Positions 8,341 to 18,104 are shown, counted from the first letter of the stretch. The stretch is 64,000 nucleotides of DNA from Dyadobacter bucti (GCF_005869225.1 NZ_SWFP01000007.1:62001-126000); one strand, 5' to 3'. Notes: generated by a model from the letters alone, not told the origin. Translations and numbers: made by a program.

Positions 8341-9685
8341 ACGGATTTAATAATAATCCAATGTATCCATCTATTTGCCTGGAAGCAATCATAGCGGAAA
8401 GAATGCTGTTGCTACCAATAAAAAACCCTTTATACCTAAAACTTCCCCCCGCACTGAATCCTAAAAATTTCTGTAGGGACACCGGCAAGGAAATCCCTAT
8501 GTGCTTTTTAGACCAGCCGGGTGAAATACTCACGTATGCAATGTTCTCCGCCCGTTTGATGATATCGGTTTTTCTAACATTCATCGCCAGATCGGCCATT
8601 GTATTAAAGCCTCCTTTAAACATGTAATTCAGCTTAAAACGCAGCATAGAGGGAAGACCGACCTTATAAGATTCTGTTGCAACGGATGTCTGACTGAAAA
8701 ATTCAGGGTATTTTTCAAAAACTTCAGTGGTAGTACTGAAAGAATTGTCAAAATTATTGTTGAAGTTGAGGCCGTCGTCAGAAGAAATCCCGATGTCATA
8801 GGATTTACTATATGTAGAATCCGCCCGATACCGAACATTTCCCAGATCTGTCAACGAAACCATCAATGAGAACCTGGCAGGTTCTCCCGGATTTTCAAAA
8901 TATTCATAGGATAGCCCGAAATCTGCACCGAAAGTACCCTTCCGTGGTTGAAAAAAATTCTTCAAACTGAAATCCGCTAATAAATTTCCCGCTGTCCGGG
9001 TATTTACGTGGCCATAGGCATTGGAGAGATAGCTGACATTTTTTTTGTTCACCTTTTTCGTGTTGATCACTCCCGTAAGCCCCGAAACTTCCAGACTGCT
9101 GTTCGCAACACCGTTGATGTATTTTACCGACAATCCGCCTCGGAGCTGATGCTTGTCTGTTTCCAGCAGGATCTGGGAAATTGTGAGCGAAACATCCGTC
9201 AAAACGCTGGTATTCACCAACATATCATCCGCTAGTTCGATCTGATAAGGGTACTCATGCCTGACTTTGACCTTTTCCCCGATTTCTGATATCAGCCTAC
9301 CATTGAGATCGGAAAAATTGACGAATGCCCTTCCTCTTGTGCTCATAGCAATACTAGTCCCCTGTCCTATGCGCATTCCCAAAGCAGGCCCACGGACGTC
9401 GAACCCGGCATAACCAGAAGATACATCAGAAAACCCAAGCACATTTTTACGCAAAAAATCCTCCCTTGCGAGAATATGTGAAAGCGACAATGATGCTGTA
9501 TTCGAAGATGTCCAGACATTTACGGAAAGAACATTTGCGGACCAACCCGTTTCATTGGAAATCTGAAAACCAGCCGGATACGAAGCAAGCCCTGCGAGTC
9601 CGTATTCTTGGGGTAGGGATATATTTGTCTGGCCAAAGGCTTGAACACCAGCGCACAGCAATGCGTAAAGGAAAATTTTCTTCAT
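8339..9685 (-). CDS. DUF5723-like outer-membrane beta-barrel protein
   Basis: This 448-residue protein starts with a standard Sec signal peptide (MKKIFLYALLCAGVQAFGQ). It has many alternating aromatic beta strands and ends in a short hydrophobic strand (YIGLLLNP), as outer-membrane barrels do. It resembles the Bacteroidota family DUF5723, whose function is not established. It starts 15 nt after the Wzi-like gene on the same strand, so the two are almost certainly one operon. The pairing with a Wzi-family protein suggests a role at the outer membrane in polysaccharide export or attachment, by inference. Confidence 0.72.
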   Translation of the reverse strand: MKKIFLYALLCAGVQAFGQTNISLPQEYGLAGLASYPAGFQISNETGWSANVLSVNVWTSSNTASLSLSHILAREDFLRKNVLGFSDVSSGYAGFDVRGPALGMRIGQGTSIAMSTRGRAFVNFSDLNGRLISEIGEKVKVRHEYPYQIELADDMLVNTSVLTDVSLTISQILLETDKHQLRGGLSVKYINGVANSSLEVSGLTGVINTKKVNKKNVSYLSNAYGHVNTRTAGNLLADFSLKNFFQPRKGTFGADFGLSYEYFENPGEPARFSLMVSLTDLGNVRYRADSTYSKSYDIGISSDDGLNFNNNFDNSFSTTTEVFEKYPEFFSQTSVATESYKVGLPSMLRFKLNYMFKGGFNTMADLAMNVRKTDIIKRAENIAYVSISPGWSKKHIGISLPVSLQKFLGFSAGGSFRYKGFFIGSNSILSAMIASRQIDGYIGLLLNP

Positions 9686-9700
9686 CTATGTCGGAGGGAA

Positions 9701-11263
9701 TTATCTGAAAGTCTTTCTTATATTGAGCATAATGCCTGCTGAATTGTAGAGCAGGTCACCAATGTCCGCGGCCAATGTACATCCCAGTTGCATTCCCTTT
9801 CCGATATTTTTTTTCACGTCCAGAAATCCGGAAAACTGGTTGGATTTGGGAAAAATCCCGTAGCTCGGATTTCGGATATTTCCCCTGGAATGACCTATCG
9901 CCGTAGTGCCATAGGTACCGTAATTAGCTGAGTATGAAAACTTACCAGTCACATTAAAATCTTGCACTACAATTTCGGCACCCAAATTAACAACCGATAC
10001 TCTGTTGTTACTGAAGTAGTCTCTGGGGGCATTCGGAAATCCAGACCTTGTGGAAGTTCTGGTGCTTACAAACGGGGTCCCCAATCCCAATCCTTTATAT
10101 GACCAGCCTTCTGAATAAAAACCGTTGTAATAATTTTCATCCCCCGACTTGGTATACTTCGCGTCAAGTTCACCCGCCTGGCTGACGGTATAAAGAAATT
10201 CAACCAAAAATTTCTTCCAGTAAACAGCTCGTTTCGCCGCACTACGGTTTTCAATACGTATCCCGTTCAACCCATCCTTTATATTGGCCAGTTTAGACAG
10301 CGCTCCCACATCATAAAAATTCTGCCGGTATACGAAGAGGTTTATATTCTTAAAATTGAGCTCGCCTCCCAGATCGATTGACCCGAGGTGGTTTCCTATT
10401 TTCCCTTTCTCAAAACCGTTGATCTCTTCCAGCATGGTCTTTCCGAACAAAACATAAGTATATGATTCCCACTTGGATATTCTAAAAGTGCTTCCATAAA
10501 TTGTCCGTTCATTTCCCCAGAACACCTGATGATTAAATCCTCCGTACAGCTTGACTTTTCCCTCGGGTGTGCCCAGTCGCACGTAAAGTGATTTCTGATG
10601 AAAAAAAGTATTAGCCGGGTTGAGCTTTTGTTTGATCTGATTAACCGCCAGCGTTCCCAGCCAGCCATGCGCAAAATTCCCTTTGAAGGCGATCAGATTA
10701 CCTAAAAATGGCAATGTGTAGAATTCAGGAACCGAAAGTTCAATTTTAGGAACCCCCAGTGCGTTACCGGACATTGCAAAAGAGCCCACAGATAATGTGC
10801 TGTCTACCAGCCCCATAATTTGTTTGGAGCGCCCCGCCCTCAACTCAAAAATCCCAACTCTGCCCTTGGCATATGCTTCCGCGAAAATAAACTGTATTTC
10901 TGAGCCCGCATTCAGCCTGCCTTCAAATCCAAATCCCCAGTCGAGCAATTGGCGGCTGCTTTTATATGCTTTCCGGATATTTCCGGAAAGTACTCCGGAC
11001 AAACCGTTCAGGGGAACGTTCCCAAACTGATTGGCCCGCATCCAGAATGGAACCTGATCGTTGGTCGTCGCTACCCCACCCGCAGCAACCGAATAATGAA
11101 GTAACCCAGGTTTTGCGCCGTCCTCTAACGAATCCGAAAATGGCCCTGACCCCTCATCGACCGTTTTGTCCCCGGTTAAATGATGAGATACTAAGCTGGC
11201 CGCAAGTGCACGAGGTTCATGTACGCACAGTAATGCCAGAAAAGGAAGTAGTATTTTATTCAT
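9701..11263 (-). CDS. Capsule assembly Wzi family outer-membrane protein
   Basis: I chose the ATG at 11263, giving about 520 residues, because it begins a good signal peptide (MNKILLPFLALL); an ATG five codons upstream (11278) is possible but adds no leader character. Matches to the Caps_assemb_Wzi family (PF14052) include PFWMRANQFG near residue 75, FELRAGRSKQ and the FWGNERTIYG segment. Wzi-type proteins are outer-membrane barrels; in enterobacteria Wzi anchors capsule to the surface. It is the first gene of a two-gene operon with the DUF5723-like gene and supports reading this region as a surface-polysaccharide locus. Confidence 0.85.
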   Translation of the reverse strand: MNKILLPFLALLCVHEPRALAASLVSHHLTGDKTVDEGSGPFSDSLEDGAKPGLLHYSVAAGGVATTNDQVPFWMRANQFGNVPLNGLSGVLSGNIRKAYKSSRQLLDWGFGFEGRLNAGSEIQFIFAEAYAKGRVGIFELRAGRSKQIMGLVDSTLSVGSFAMSGNALGVPKIELSVPEFYTLPFLGNLIAFKGNFAHGWLGTLAVNQIKQKLNPANTFFHQKSLYVRLGTPEGKVKLYGGFNHQVFWGNERTIYGSTFRISKWESYTYVLFGKTMLEEINGFEKGKIGNHLGSIDLGGELNFKNINLFVYRQNFYDVGALSKLANIKDGLNGIRIENRSAAKRAVYWKKFLVEFLYTVSQAGELDAKYTKSGDENYYNGFYSEGWSYKGLGLGTPFVSTRTSTRSGFPNAPRDYFSNNRVSVVNLGAEIVVQDFNVTGKFSYSANYGTYGTTAIGHSRGNIRNPSYGIFPKSNQFSGFLDVKKNIGKGMQLGCTLAADIGDLLYNSAGIMLNIRKTFR

Positions 11264-11776
11264 GGATGATGCAGACACCGGCCTGTCTTTAGCATGAAAA
11301 AAGCATTACCGGCTGGTCAAGAGTAACAGGGTTTGAGTATTTTGAAAGCAACGTAGAAAAACTGGAGAGACTAATGTTCGCATTGGAACCAGGGTAAATA
11401 TACGATTGGCTCGTAAATCCTAGAATATTCCAATTCAACTTTGTAAATTAGCAAATAACAGATTGACTGACTTTCGCCGCAAATCTAATGTAAAATTTGG
11501 ATTCTGCAATAGGCAAAACTAAATCCCTCTGGATCATATCTAGTTGACCCTCAATGGGTAAGATTAAATTTACTCGAAAATAAAACTAATTAGACACAGA
11601 AATATTCACTATTCCTCTAATAATCCTGTATTCCGGTTAAAAATGGTAATATTTGATGTTTTTTTCTTAAAATGTTATATAAAAAATTGGTATAACAATA
11701 ATTTACACTGTCTGTAAAATTAATTCGGATTTTTTTTTAAAAAAATTCTACAATTTGATTTTTACTTCTTAACTTT

Positions 11777-11798
11777 ATCCTACTTTAGAAGATAAATC
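11777..11798 (+). promoter_or_regulatory. Candidate shared upstream element, copy 2
   Basis: Second copy of the 22-bp element found at 5809-5830 (17 of 22 identical). It lies 30 bp before the possible small gene at 11828. Confidence 0.3.
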
Positions 11799-11827
11799 AT
11801 CCGATATCGTTTTTAACAGTTTAGTAA

Positions 11828-11962
11828 ATGAATATACCACTAATTAACTTGAAAAATTCCGCGAAAAGCTACACATCAATCCCGCCGGGTCACCTTCTTG
11901 AAAGGCCGCTACTTGTGGTCTCGAAGCGTCGACATTCAGTTAACCCTGAACTGCAGAATTAG
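11828..11962 (+). CDS. Possible 44-residue peptide
   Basis: An ATG-started frame in the GC-richer island of this intergenic region. It contains SIPPGHLLERP and a basic SKRR segment, with no signal peptide or membrane segment. It is unlike any family I know. The coding case rests only on composition, on the placement after the element at 11777 and on the in-frame start. It may equally be part of a non-coding leader. Confidence 0.25.
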   Translation: MNIPLINLKNSAKSYTSIPPGHLLERPLLVVSKRRHSVNPELQN

Positions 11963-11985
11963 AAGAAGAATCTCAAAACTAACAG

Positions 11986-12015
11986 CCTGGTCTCGTCCTA
12001 TTGAAGGACGACAGG
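11986..12015 (+). ncRNA. Hairpin in leader region of Tat-leader gene
   Basis: cctg and tcgtcc (separated by a 3-nt bulge) pair with ggacgacagg around a 7-nt loop. No T tract follows, so it is not a simple terminator. It could be part of a leader or small RNA. Confidence 0.3.
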
Positions 12016-12162
12016 GAGAAGTCTGTCTAATTACAATCCTATGCCAAGGACTCGGAGTGGCAAATCCGCGTCCCTGAAAAGTTACGTTTTTACCCAAATT
12101 TTACTGGTTGACTTTTGAACATCAATTATTAAAACTGTACACATTATTCAATTTTTTTTAAA

Positions 12163-12771
12163 ATGGTTATTAAACGACGCAATTTCATTCAAGCAGTTAC
12201 CCTGGGGGTAGCAACGGTAATGACAGGGGTAAGCTCACCCTTACCAGTTGAAGGCCCGGCACTACCAGGAACAAAACCACTAATTATTAACATGCCAGCT
12301 CCTGACGGGAAGTATGCATTCTTTGTTGACGGACGCAAGCAGCTGATCCGGATTGCAAATGAAAAAGGCCACTTGACGGTTCCGGAACATTCTTGTATCA
12401 TTGAATATACTGGTGAAGACGGCACGTCCCAGTTATCAGTGTATATCGACCAAAACACTTCGGAGTCTTTCTTACTTCCGGGAACATCAACCTGGGAAGT
12501 TGAACCCGAGGGTGAATTTGAATGGGGAGCGGTGATTCTTGGAAACCCGATTAAAGAAGGGAAAATCATTACGAGGATAACCGGACCTGGCAGCTCTTCC
12601 CCAACCGTTGAGATTGTCGACGTGCAGGGACGAACCCTGGTTAAGGAGCAAGTAAAAAAGACAAAGTCGTCAGAAGAATATCTATTTGATGTGCAAAGAT
12701 TTGCGAAAGGCATCATGCTCGTGAAAGTTAGCTGCGACGGTTTCAACAAAACGATGAAAGTATTGCACTAG
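12163..12771 (+). CDS. Small exported protein, Tat-like leader plus T9SS-like C-terminus (paralogue)
   Basis: This 202-residue protein is a full-length paralogue of the one at 1126-1731. It has a KRRNFIQ twin-arginine leader, a short Pro-rich linker and a beta-rich middle (YAFFVDGRKQLIRI, VPEHSCIIEYT, VYIDQNTSESFLLPG). The C-terminus (VEIVDVQGRTL, FDVQRFAKGIMLVKV) has the T9SS type A sorting pattern. Unlike its paralogue it is not next to a lyase, but it stands alone after a long leader region and ends at a hairpin. Its biochemical role is unknown. Conservation of both ends in the two copies suggests that export and surface display are central to its function. Confidence 0.75.
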   Translation: MVIKRRNFIQAVTLGVATVMTGVSSPLPVEGPALPGTKPLIINMPAPDGKYAFFVDGRKQLIRIANEKGHLTVPEHSCIIEYTGEDGTSQLSVYIDQNTSESFLLPGTSTWEVEPEGEFEWGAVILGNPIKEGKIITRITGPGSSSPTVEIVDVQGRTLVKEQVKKTKSSEEYLFDVQRFAKGIMLVKVSCDGFNKTMKVLH

Positions 12772-13285
12772 GTGTTAAGCCATCCGGGCACCTGCACACT
12801 ATTCTGAGAATTAATTCCAGCCACCATATATTTCTTAACAGATAAGAAATACATGGTGGCTTTTCTATTGACAAATAAATACACCTACATAGTTTTATTG
12901 CGACAGCCTGTCGCGTGGTTTCTATCATGCACCTACATCATATTTTGGGCTTATCGAGCTAATATTAATTTTACATCGAGTAAACACTACATTTAAGCTT
13001 CTGTTTAAGTAGCATTTCTGACGGTCATTCCAAAAGGACCATTTATACCCCAGAAAAAGGGCGTTCTACCCCAAAATTTTCAGTCTTCCTTCCTCGTCCG
13101 TTTACTTTGTATTGCCTCTCCGACAGGTATGAGCATGTAAATACGCAGCACATCCAATTAACTGGTCAATATCAAAATACTTCTGGTTAAGCTGAAAAAT
13201 GAAACTTCGTTCATATGTCTTTGTCAATGGCTCAATTTATTCAACGAGATAAGATAATCACTCAGAGTTAAATCCTTCTTCTATT
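12772..13285. other. Intergenic region
   Basis: Holds the terminator at 12819-12865 and AT-rich sequence upstream of the LytTR regulator gene. No other open frame or repeat stands out. Confidence 0.5.
12819..12865 (+). terminator. Intrinsic terminator
   Basis: A 19-bp stem with one A-C mismatch (agccaccat...tatttctta with its complement at 12843-12861), a short loop and a T-rich tail. It ends the Tat-leader gene transcript. Confidence 0.75.
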
Positions 13286-14080
13286 ATGACCAAAGTTTTA
13301 ATTATTGCAAGTGACGCGAATGCAGGAATCGAATTAAGTCAAATGATTGGGCAGGCCGCAGGCGACTTCCAGGTTTGTGGCATCCTGTACAAAATTTCCG
13401 AGGCACGGCAGTGGCTCACAGACAACAATGCCCCACAGCTGATATTCTGCGATATTGAACTGGAAGACGGTTTAGGATTTGAAATTTTCCGCAACCTTCC
13501 TGTCGCTGCCCCCATTATCTTTTGCACCGACTGCCAGGAGTATGCCCTCAAAGCTTTCGAGAACAATGGTATCGACTATTTGCTGAAACCGCTTAATCCG
13601 GACAGACTTGAGAAGAGCCTGAAAAAATTCACCCGGTTGAAAGAACTTTTCGGCGAAGAAAATACATCCTATAGCAAAAGGATCAGCAACGTGGCCTCAG
13701 GCATGAATAGCTACAAGAGTTCAATGCTAGTGTACTTTCAGGACAAGATCATCCCTGTGAGCCTGGACAAGCTGGACTACATATATTACAATAATTACAC
13801 AGTAAACGTACATACGCAAAATGCACAATACGAAACAAGGGACACACTGAATAATATCATTACAACTCTGAACCCGAGGGACTTCTTCCGTGCGAACCGG
13901 CAATTTATACTTCATCGTAAATCTGTAACCAGTATTCAGCAATACTTTGGCCGTAAACTGCTTGTAGGGACTTCTTTTCCTACTCCTGAGCCCGTAATCA
14001 TCAGCAAAGCGAACGCAACTGAATTCCTGAAATGGGTGGAAGGGCTCAATCACGAGAAAGAACTTGTGGCCAATTATTAG
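13286..14080 (+). CDS. LytTR family response regulator, orphan
   Basis: This 264-residue protein has an N-terminal receiver domain (1-120) with phospho-acceptor Asp56 (FCDIELEDG) and Lys101 (LLKPL). A LytTR DNA-binding domain follows (about 145-255: VYFQDKIIPV, YETRDTLNNI, FFRANRQFILHRK). Receiver phosphorylation normally controls binding to direct-repeat sites. No histidine kinase is adjacent. The paralogue at 24079-24897 has a nearly identical LytTR domain, so both may recognise similar sites. It sits between exopolysaccharide genes and probably controls some of them, by inference. Confidence 0.9.
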   Translation: MTKVLIIASDANAGIELSQMIGQAAGDFQVCGILYKISEARQWLTDNNAPQLIFCDIELEDGLGFEIFRNLPVAAPIIFCTDCQEYALKAFENNGIDYLLKPLNPDRLEKSLKKFTRLKELFGEENTSYSKRISNVASGMNSYKSSMLVYFQDKIIPVSLDKLDYIYYNNYTVNVHTQNAQYETRDTLNNIITTLNPRDFFRANRQFILHRKSVTSIQQYFGRKLLVGTSFPTPEPVIISKANATEFLKWVEGLNHEKELVANY

Positions 14081-14729
14081 GCATTGCCCGTTTCATTCGT
14101 CATTTTGTCCGTCTTATTTTAATACCATTTGAATTGGATACTCATTTTCTCAAATTTGGCTTACTAAGACTAGAATGATACCCTACCTTCCCACTAATGA
14201 TTGTCAATTAGATCGGTGTAATTCATTTCAAAACTTAAATCAATTTAAATGAAGATTAGCTACTTAGTCAACAGGGAGTGAAACTTATCACAAACCGAAC
14301 AACTACGCAATTCCGATAGAAATAGTTGACTAGGATTCAAACTCAGAAATAGCTAAAACAAATAAAAAATATTACGATTAAAAGGAAACATAAAATAGTT
14401 GCCTTTTTACGGAAGCGTTTTCTGATTTTCTTGCAGAAATACTTCTACGTATACTTACCATAGTTAGGTTATTTTACAAGAGTCTCCTGAAAGTTGCCCA
14501 TAACCCGCGCATCGTCAGAAGTGCAGGTACCTACGGAAGGAATTACGCGAACTGGTTATTTCGAAACAAGTCACAGCTAATTGTCCATCTTTCTGTATCA
14601 TCATCAAAATTTACTGGATCGCAGAAACTTTGATTTAAAAATCAGGATTATGCCACGGTCTTAAACGCAAAACGCCATTTTATCCCATTCTTCTCAACGA
14701 TATTTAATCAAAAAAAAATTAAGCATACT
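14081..14729. other. Intergenic region upstream of pyruvyl transferase gene
   Basis: Mostly AT-rich. From about 14390 to 14635 one plus frame is open and GC-richer but has no usable start codon, and its translation resembles nothing I know. It may be a decayed gene or a long leader. No clear promoter or hairpin was found. Confidence 0.4.
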
Positions 14730-16022
14730 ATGGACCGTAGACACTTTCTTCAACATGCCGGGATTTTAGCTGGTGCTTTGCTATCTACTTCCATTGTAAG
14801 AGTCACAGAAAAGACTAATCCCACAATCCTGATCGTTTCGGGCTGGCAGGATGTAAACATTGGGGACATCGCCCACACTCCCGGTTTGATAGGCCTGATC
14901 AAAAAAAGACTTCCCAACGTGAAGATCATTCTCTGGAAACGCAACCGCAGCGCCAAAGTAGAAGAAATGCTCGCGTCTCATTATCCGGACGTAAGGGTCA
15001 TTCATGGAAATGTCCGGGATTCGATACCTCAGACAGAAGCTGTGAGGGAAGCCTTTGCAGAAGCTGACTTCTTCATTCATGGTTCAGGACCTTACGTCGT
15101 GGCTGCAAACTATCTGGCTGCATGGTCGAAGATCACCGGCAAGCCATTCGGGATTTTCGGTGTTACTATACAGGACGTCTCTCCGGAGTTGAAATCCTTA
15201 TTGCTGAAAGCATCTTTTATTTTTACCCGTGAGACTGCGTCGATCGCTGTTTTAAATCAAAATGGAATCCAGGGAGAATTTGTCAGATTCGCTCCGGATG
15301 CAACCTTCGCGCTGGAAATCCGTGACGACAAGAAGGCTGAAAAATTCATGACTGATAACAAGCTTGAGGCTCGCAAATTCATATGTGCAATCCCCCGCCT
15401 TCGGCTTACACCCTATTACATGCTCCGGTCCAATAAGGCCGGATGGAGCGATCAACGGATCCGTGAAGTAGATGCCCTGAACAATAAGTTCAAGGAAGAG
15501 GATCATTCTAAACTTCGGGAGGCTATGATCACCTGGGTACGCGAGACCGGCAATAAGGTTGTTGTCTGCCCGGAAATGGTTTATCAGGTGGACATCATTG
15601 ACGAATTGCTCGTCGATCCGCTGCCGGAAGACGTAAAACCTTTTATTGTGAAACAAGGCTACTGGCTGCCTGACGAGGCCGCATCTTTATACAAACAGGC
15701 CCATACCATCCTCAGTCTGGAATGCCACTCCCCGATCATAGCCATCGCCAACGAAACTCCGGCCTTTTATCTGCGTCAGCCTGAAGATACCATTAAAGGC
15801 CAGATGTATTATGACCTCGGACTCACGGACTGGACTTTTGAGATTATGGAAACCAACGGCAAACAGATCGCCGAACGTCTGATGAATGTTTACAACAATT
15901 ACCCGGAAGCAAAGAGGAAGGTACTCCAGGTTATCAAAGAAGTGGAAAGCCAGTATGACGGAGCATTCCAGACTATGGTTTCCGAAATTCAAAAGACCCA
16001 GAAAGAAGGACTTTTCTCTTAA
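14730..16022 (+). CDS. Polysaccharide pyruvyl transferase family protein with Tat-like leader
   Basis: This 430-residue protein matches the polysaccharide pyruvyl transferase fold (PF04230): GWQDVNIGDIAHTPGLIG near the start of the domain, HGSGPYVVAANYL, FTRETAS and a late ECHSPIIAIANETPAFYL segment. Members usually add ketal pyruvate to sugars from phosphoenolpyruvate. The N-terminus is a twin-arginine-type leader (DRRHFLQ followed by GILAGALLSTSI), implying export. That is odd because phosphoenolpyruvate is cytoplasmic. It may therefore be a family member with another activity, or the leader may not be cleaved. The sugar transferase follows after 332 nt. Confidence 0.8.
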   Translation: MDRRHFLQHAGILAGALLSTSIVRVTEKTNPTILIVSGWQDVNIGDIAHTPGLIGLIKKRLPNVKIILWKRNRSAKVEEMLASHYPDVRVIHGNVRDSIPQTEAVREAFAEADFFIHGSGPYVVAANYLAAWSKITGKPFGIFGVTIQDVSPELKSLLLKASFIFTRETASIAVLNQNGIQGEFVRFAPDATFALEIRDDKKAEKFMTDNKLEARKFICAIPRLRLTPYYMLRSNKAGWSDQRIREVDALNNKFKEEDHSKLREAMITWVRETGNKVVVCPEMVYQVDIIDELLVDPLPEDVKPFIVKQGYWLPDEAASLYKQAHTILSLECHSPIIAIANETPAFYLRQPEDTIKGQMYYDLGLTDWTFEIMETNGKQIAERLMNVYNNYPEAKRKVLQVIKEVESQYDGAFQTMVSEIQKTQKEGLFS

Positions 16023-16354
16023 TTTTCTCACAAATACTTTTAGAACTTTTTCGAGAAGTAGTGGCTGACGGGAGACTCTCTTTCTAAGTTTTTACCCAAG
16101 CATATTAGCCAGGTTGGCTGATACCGTCAGCCTCACTTATCCCCTGCCTTCACAGAACCTCCCGAGAAACATTCAATCGCGTCAATTTGACATTTGATTT
16201 TTGCATAAAACTGAGTATCAAACATGTTTAATGATAACTAAAGAACAGATGTTAGGATTTTACGAATATCGGGATGTTATATATTATTTATTACTTTGAT
16301 TAATAAAGTAAATGTATTAAACTTGTCTACCTAAATACTCAGCGTTAACTTCCT
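16023..16354. other. Intergenic region with long-range stem
   Basis: A 9-bp inverted repeat (16063-16071 with 16124-16132) encloses a small hairpin (agcca/tggct near 16107-16119). No T tract follows. It could be a leader or processing structure ahead of the sugar transferase; nothing else is seen. Confidence 0.4.
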
Positions 16355-17722
16355 ATGAAAAATCACTACCCCGGCCTCCTTCCGAAAGCACATCTGTGGA
16401 CAGATGTGGTTGTATTAAATTTCTGCTTTTTTGCTGCCTATTTGTTTCGCTTCGACAACTTGTCCGGGCTGTTGCAAAATCAGTACATCAACCTGCTGCT
16501 GGTAGCTAACCTTGTGTGGATTTTCACGATCCATATTTTTAAGACTTATCACTTCACACGGCTATCCTATCATTTCAACAACCAGCTTACACAGTACCTC
16601 AAAGCGGTTACTGTCCATTGCGCGGTGATGATGGCTTTCCTGTACCTTACCAAGCAGGGTGAAGAATATTCGAGGTATCAGTTTCTGATGACCTACGGGC
16701 TGTTTGTCGTAACTTCAACAGCCTCAAGAGCTGCGGCTGTGCTATTCCTGAAACTTTACCGTCAGGCAGGTTACAACTACAATCGTTACATGATCGTGGG
16801 AAAAGGTGACCTTGCCATGCTCATCCGCGATTTTTATGTAAACCGTAAAGAACTCGGATACAGGTATTATGGCATGATGGAACTGGATAACCACCGTAAC
16901 AACCTGGATTCGCTGGAAAGCATGGTTAAAGAAAAGAAGCTTGACTACATCTACTGCTGCCTTTCAGAAATGGATGACGAGCAGGTTCAGGATGTGATCA
17001 GGATGGGTGAGCGCCAGAGGACGCAGATCAGGCTCGTACCCGATTTCCGTGGATTTATGACCAATATGGCTACAATCGAGTACCATGAAATGTACCCGAT
17101 CATCCAGGTCAATACAAAACCATTCTCAAGCTTTAACGAACAGACGCTGAAACGTAGTTTTGACCTGATTTTTTCAGTAGTCGTGATGATTCTGGGTGCT
17201 CCTGTATTCTTTGCAGTCTGGGCGGCAATCAAAATTTCTTCACCGGGACCAGTCTTTTTCAAACAGAAACGCTGCGGAAGATGGGGTGAAATGTTTGAGA
17301 TTTACAAATTCCGCAGTATGCGCGTGGACGCTGATTCAATGGGTCTGAAACATTCCCAAGGTGACAACGATCCGAGGATTACTTCAATTGGCCGCATTCT
17401 GAGAAAATCAAGGCTTGATGAGCTGCCTCAGTTTATCAATGTTTTGAAAGGCGAAATGTCCGTAGTGGGCCCGCGTCCTTTGTATAAATACGATGTAGAT
17501 ATGTTAATGGAGGCTGCTCCACACGATTTTCAGCGTTTATTGACTGTAAAACCAGGTATCACATCGATCGGGCAGATCAATGTCGGATATGCGGACACGG
17601 TCGCGAAAAACGTTGAGCGCCTTAAATATGATTTGCAATATTTGAAATCATACAGTGTTTTTGACGATGTCCTGCTTATTTTCCGTACCGTTCAGGTAAT
17701 GGTGCTTGGCAGAGGTCAGTAA
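16355..17722 (+). CDS. Exopolysaccharide initiating sugar-phosphate transferase (polyprenyl glycosylphosphotransferase)
   Basis: This 455-residue membrane enzyme has about four N-terminal transmembrane helices and a Rossmann-like middle. The C-terminal bacterial sugar transferase domain (about 265-455) shows KRSFDLIFS, SPGPVFFKQKR, KFRSMR, RKSRLDELPQF and SVVGPRPL. It loads a sugar-1-phosphate from a UDP-sugar onto undecaprenyl phosphate at the inner membrane, which starts the repeat unit of an exopolysaccharide. WcaJ-like or ExoY-like specificity cannot be separated from sequence alone. A strong terminator follows 45 nt downstream. Confidence 0.92.
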   Translation: MKNHYPGLLPKAHLWTDVVVLNFCFFAAYLFRFDNLSGLLQNQYINLLLVANLVWIFTIHIFKTYHFTRLSYHFNNQLTQYLKAVTVHCAVMMAFLYLTKQGEEYSRYQFLMTYGLFVVTSTASRAAAVLFLKLYRQAGYNYNRYMIVGKGDLAMLIRDFYVNRKELGYRYYGMMELDNHRNNLDSLESMVKEKKLDYIYCCLSEMDDEQVQDVIRMGERQRTQIRLVPDFRGFMTNMATIEYHEMYPIIQVNTKPFSSFNEQTLKRSFDLIFSVVVMILGAPVFFAVWAAIKISSPGPVFFKQKRCGRWGEMFEIYKFRSMRVDADSMGLKHSQGDNDPRITSIGRILRKSRLDELPQFINVLKGEMSVVGPRPLYKYDVDMLMEAAPHDFQRLLTVKPGITSIGQINVGYADTVAKNVERLKYDLQYLKSYSVFDDVLLIFRTVQVMVLGRGQ

Positions 17723-17766
17723 GAAGTAATACAACTTCGTTACTCAACGTTCCTAACATATAGTTG

Positions 17767-17801
17767 AAAGCCTGTCGGATCGATTCTGACAGGCTTTTTT
17801 T
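17767..17801 (+). terminator. Intrinsic terminator of sugar transferase gene
   Basis: A perfect 10-bp stem (aaagcctgtc / gacaggcttt), an 11-nt loop, then a T run. Confidence 0.85.
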
Positions 17802-18104
17802 GCGCATACTACATTGCCCCTCCCTTCCCGGCTTTGCCGATTACGGAGCCCTTCAGTGAACGCTTTCCAAACTTCCCCGGCCCAGTACATATACACAAAC
17901 TATGTAAGCATTAGAGCCTTGAACACGCTGGGATCATCTCCTACAACGATCTGCCTATATGCACTTGATCCCAATTAATCCTCAGCTATGAATGGACATT
18001 ACCTGCGGGCTGCATGATTCTCCTTTGATCTTCCGCTATGGCCTAAAACCATTATCATTTACCGCAAATATTTTGAAGGCTAGCTGATGACCTCTTTAAA
18101 AGTC

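Larger units (their letters stand above)
11279..12162. other. Long intergenic region with GC-richer island and small open frame
   Basis: The outer parts are very AT-rich. From about 11870 to 12075 the composition rises towards that of coding DNA. This stretch holds a possible 44-codon gene (11828-11962) and a hairpin (11986-12015). The upstream element at 11777-11798 is shared with the lyase promoter region. Confidence 0.5.

Noticed and set aside
14390..14635. GC-richer open plus frame of about 80 codons upstream of the pyruvyl transferase
   Set aside because: No ATG, GTG or TTG start that I can support and no family match; perhaps a decayed gene.
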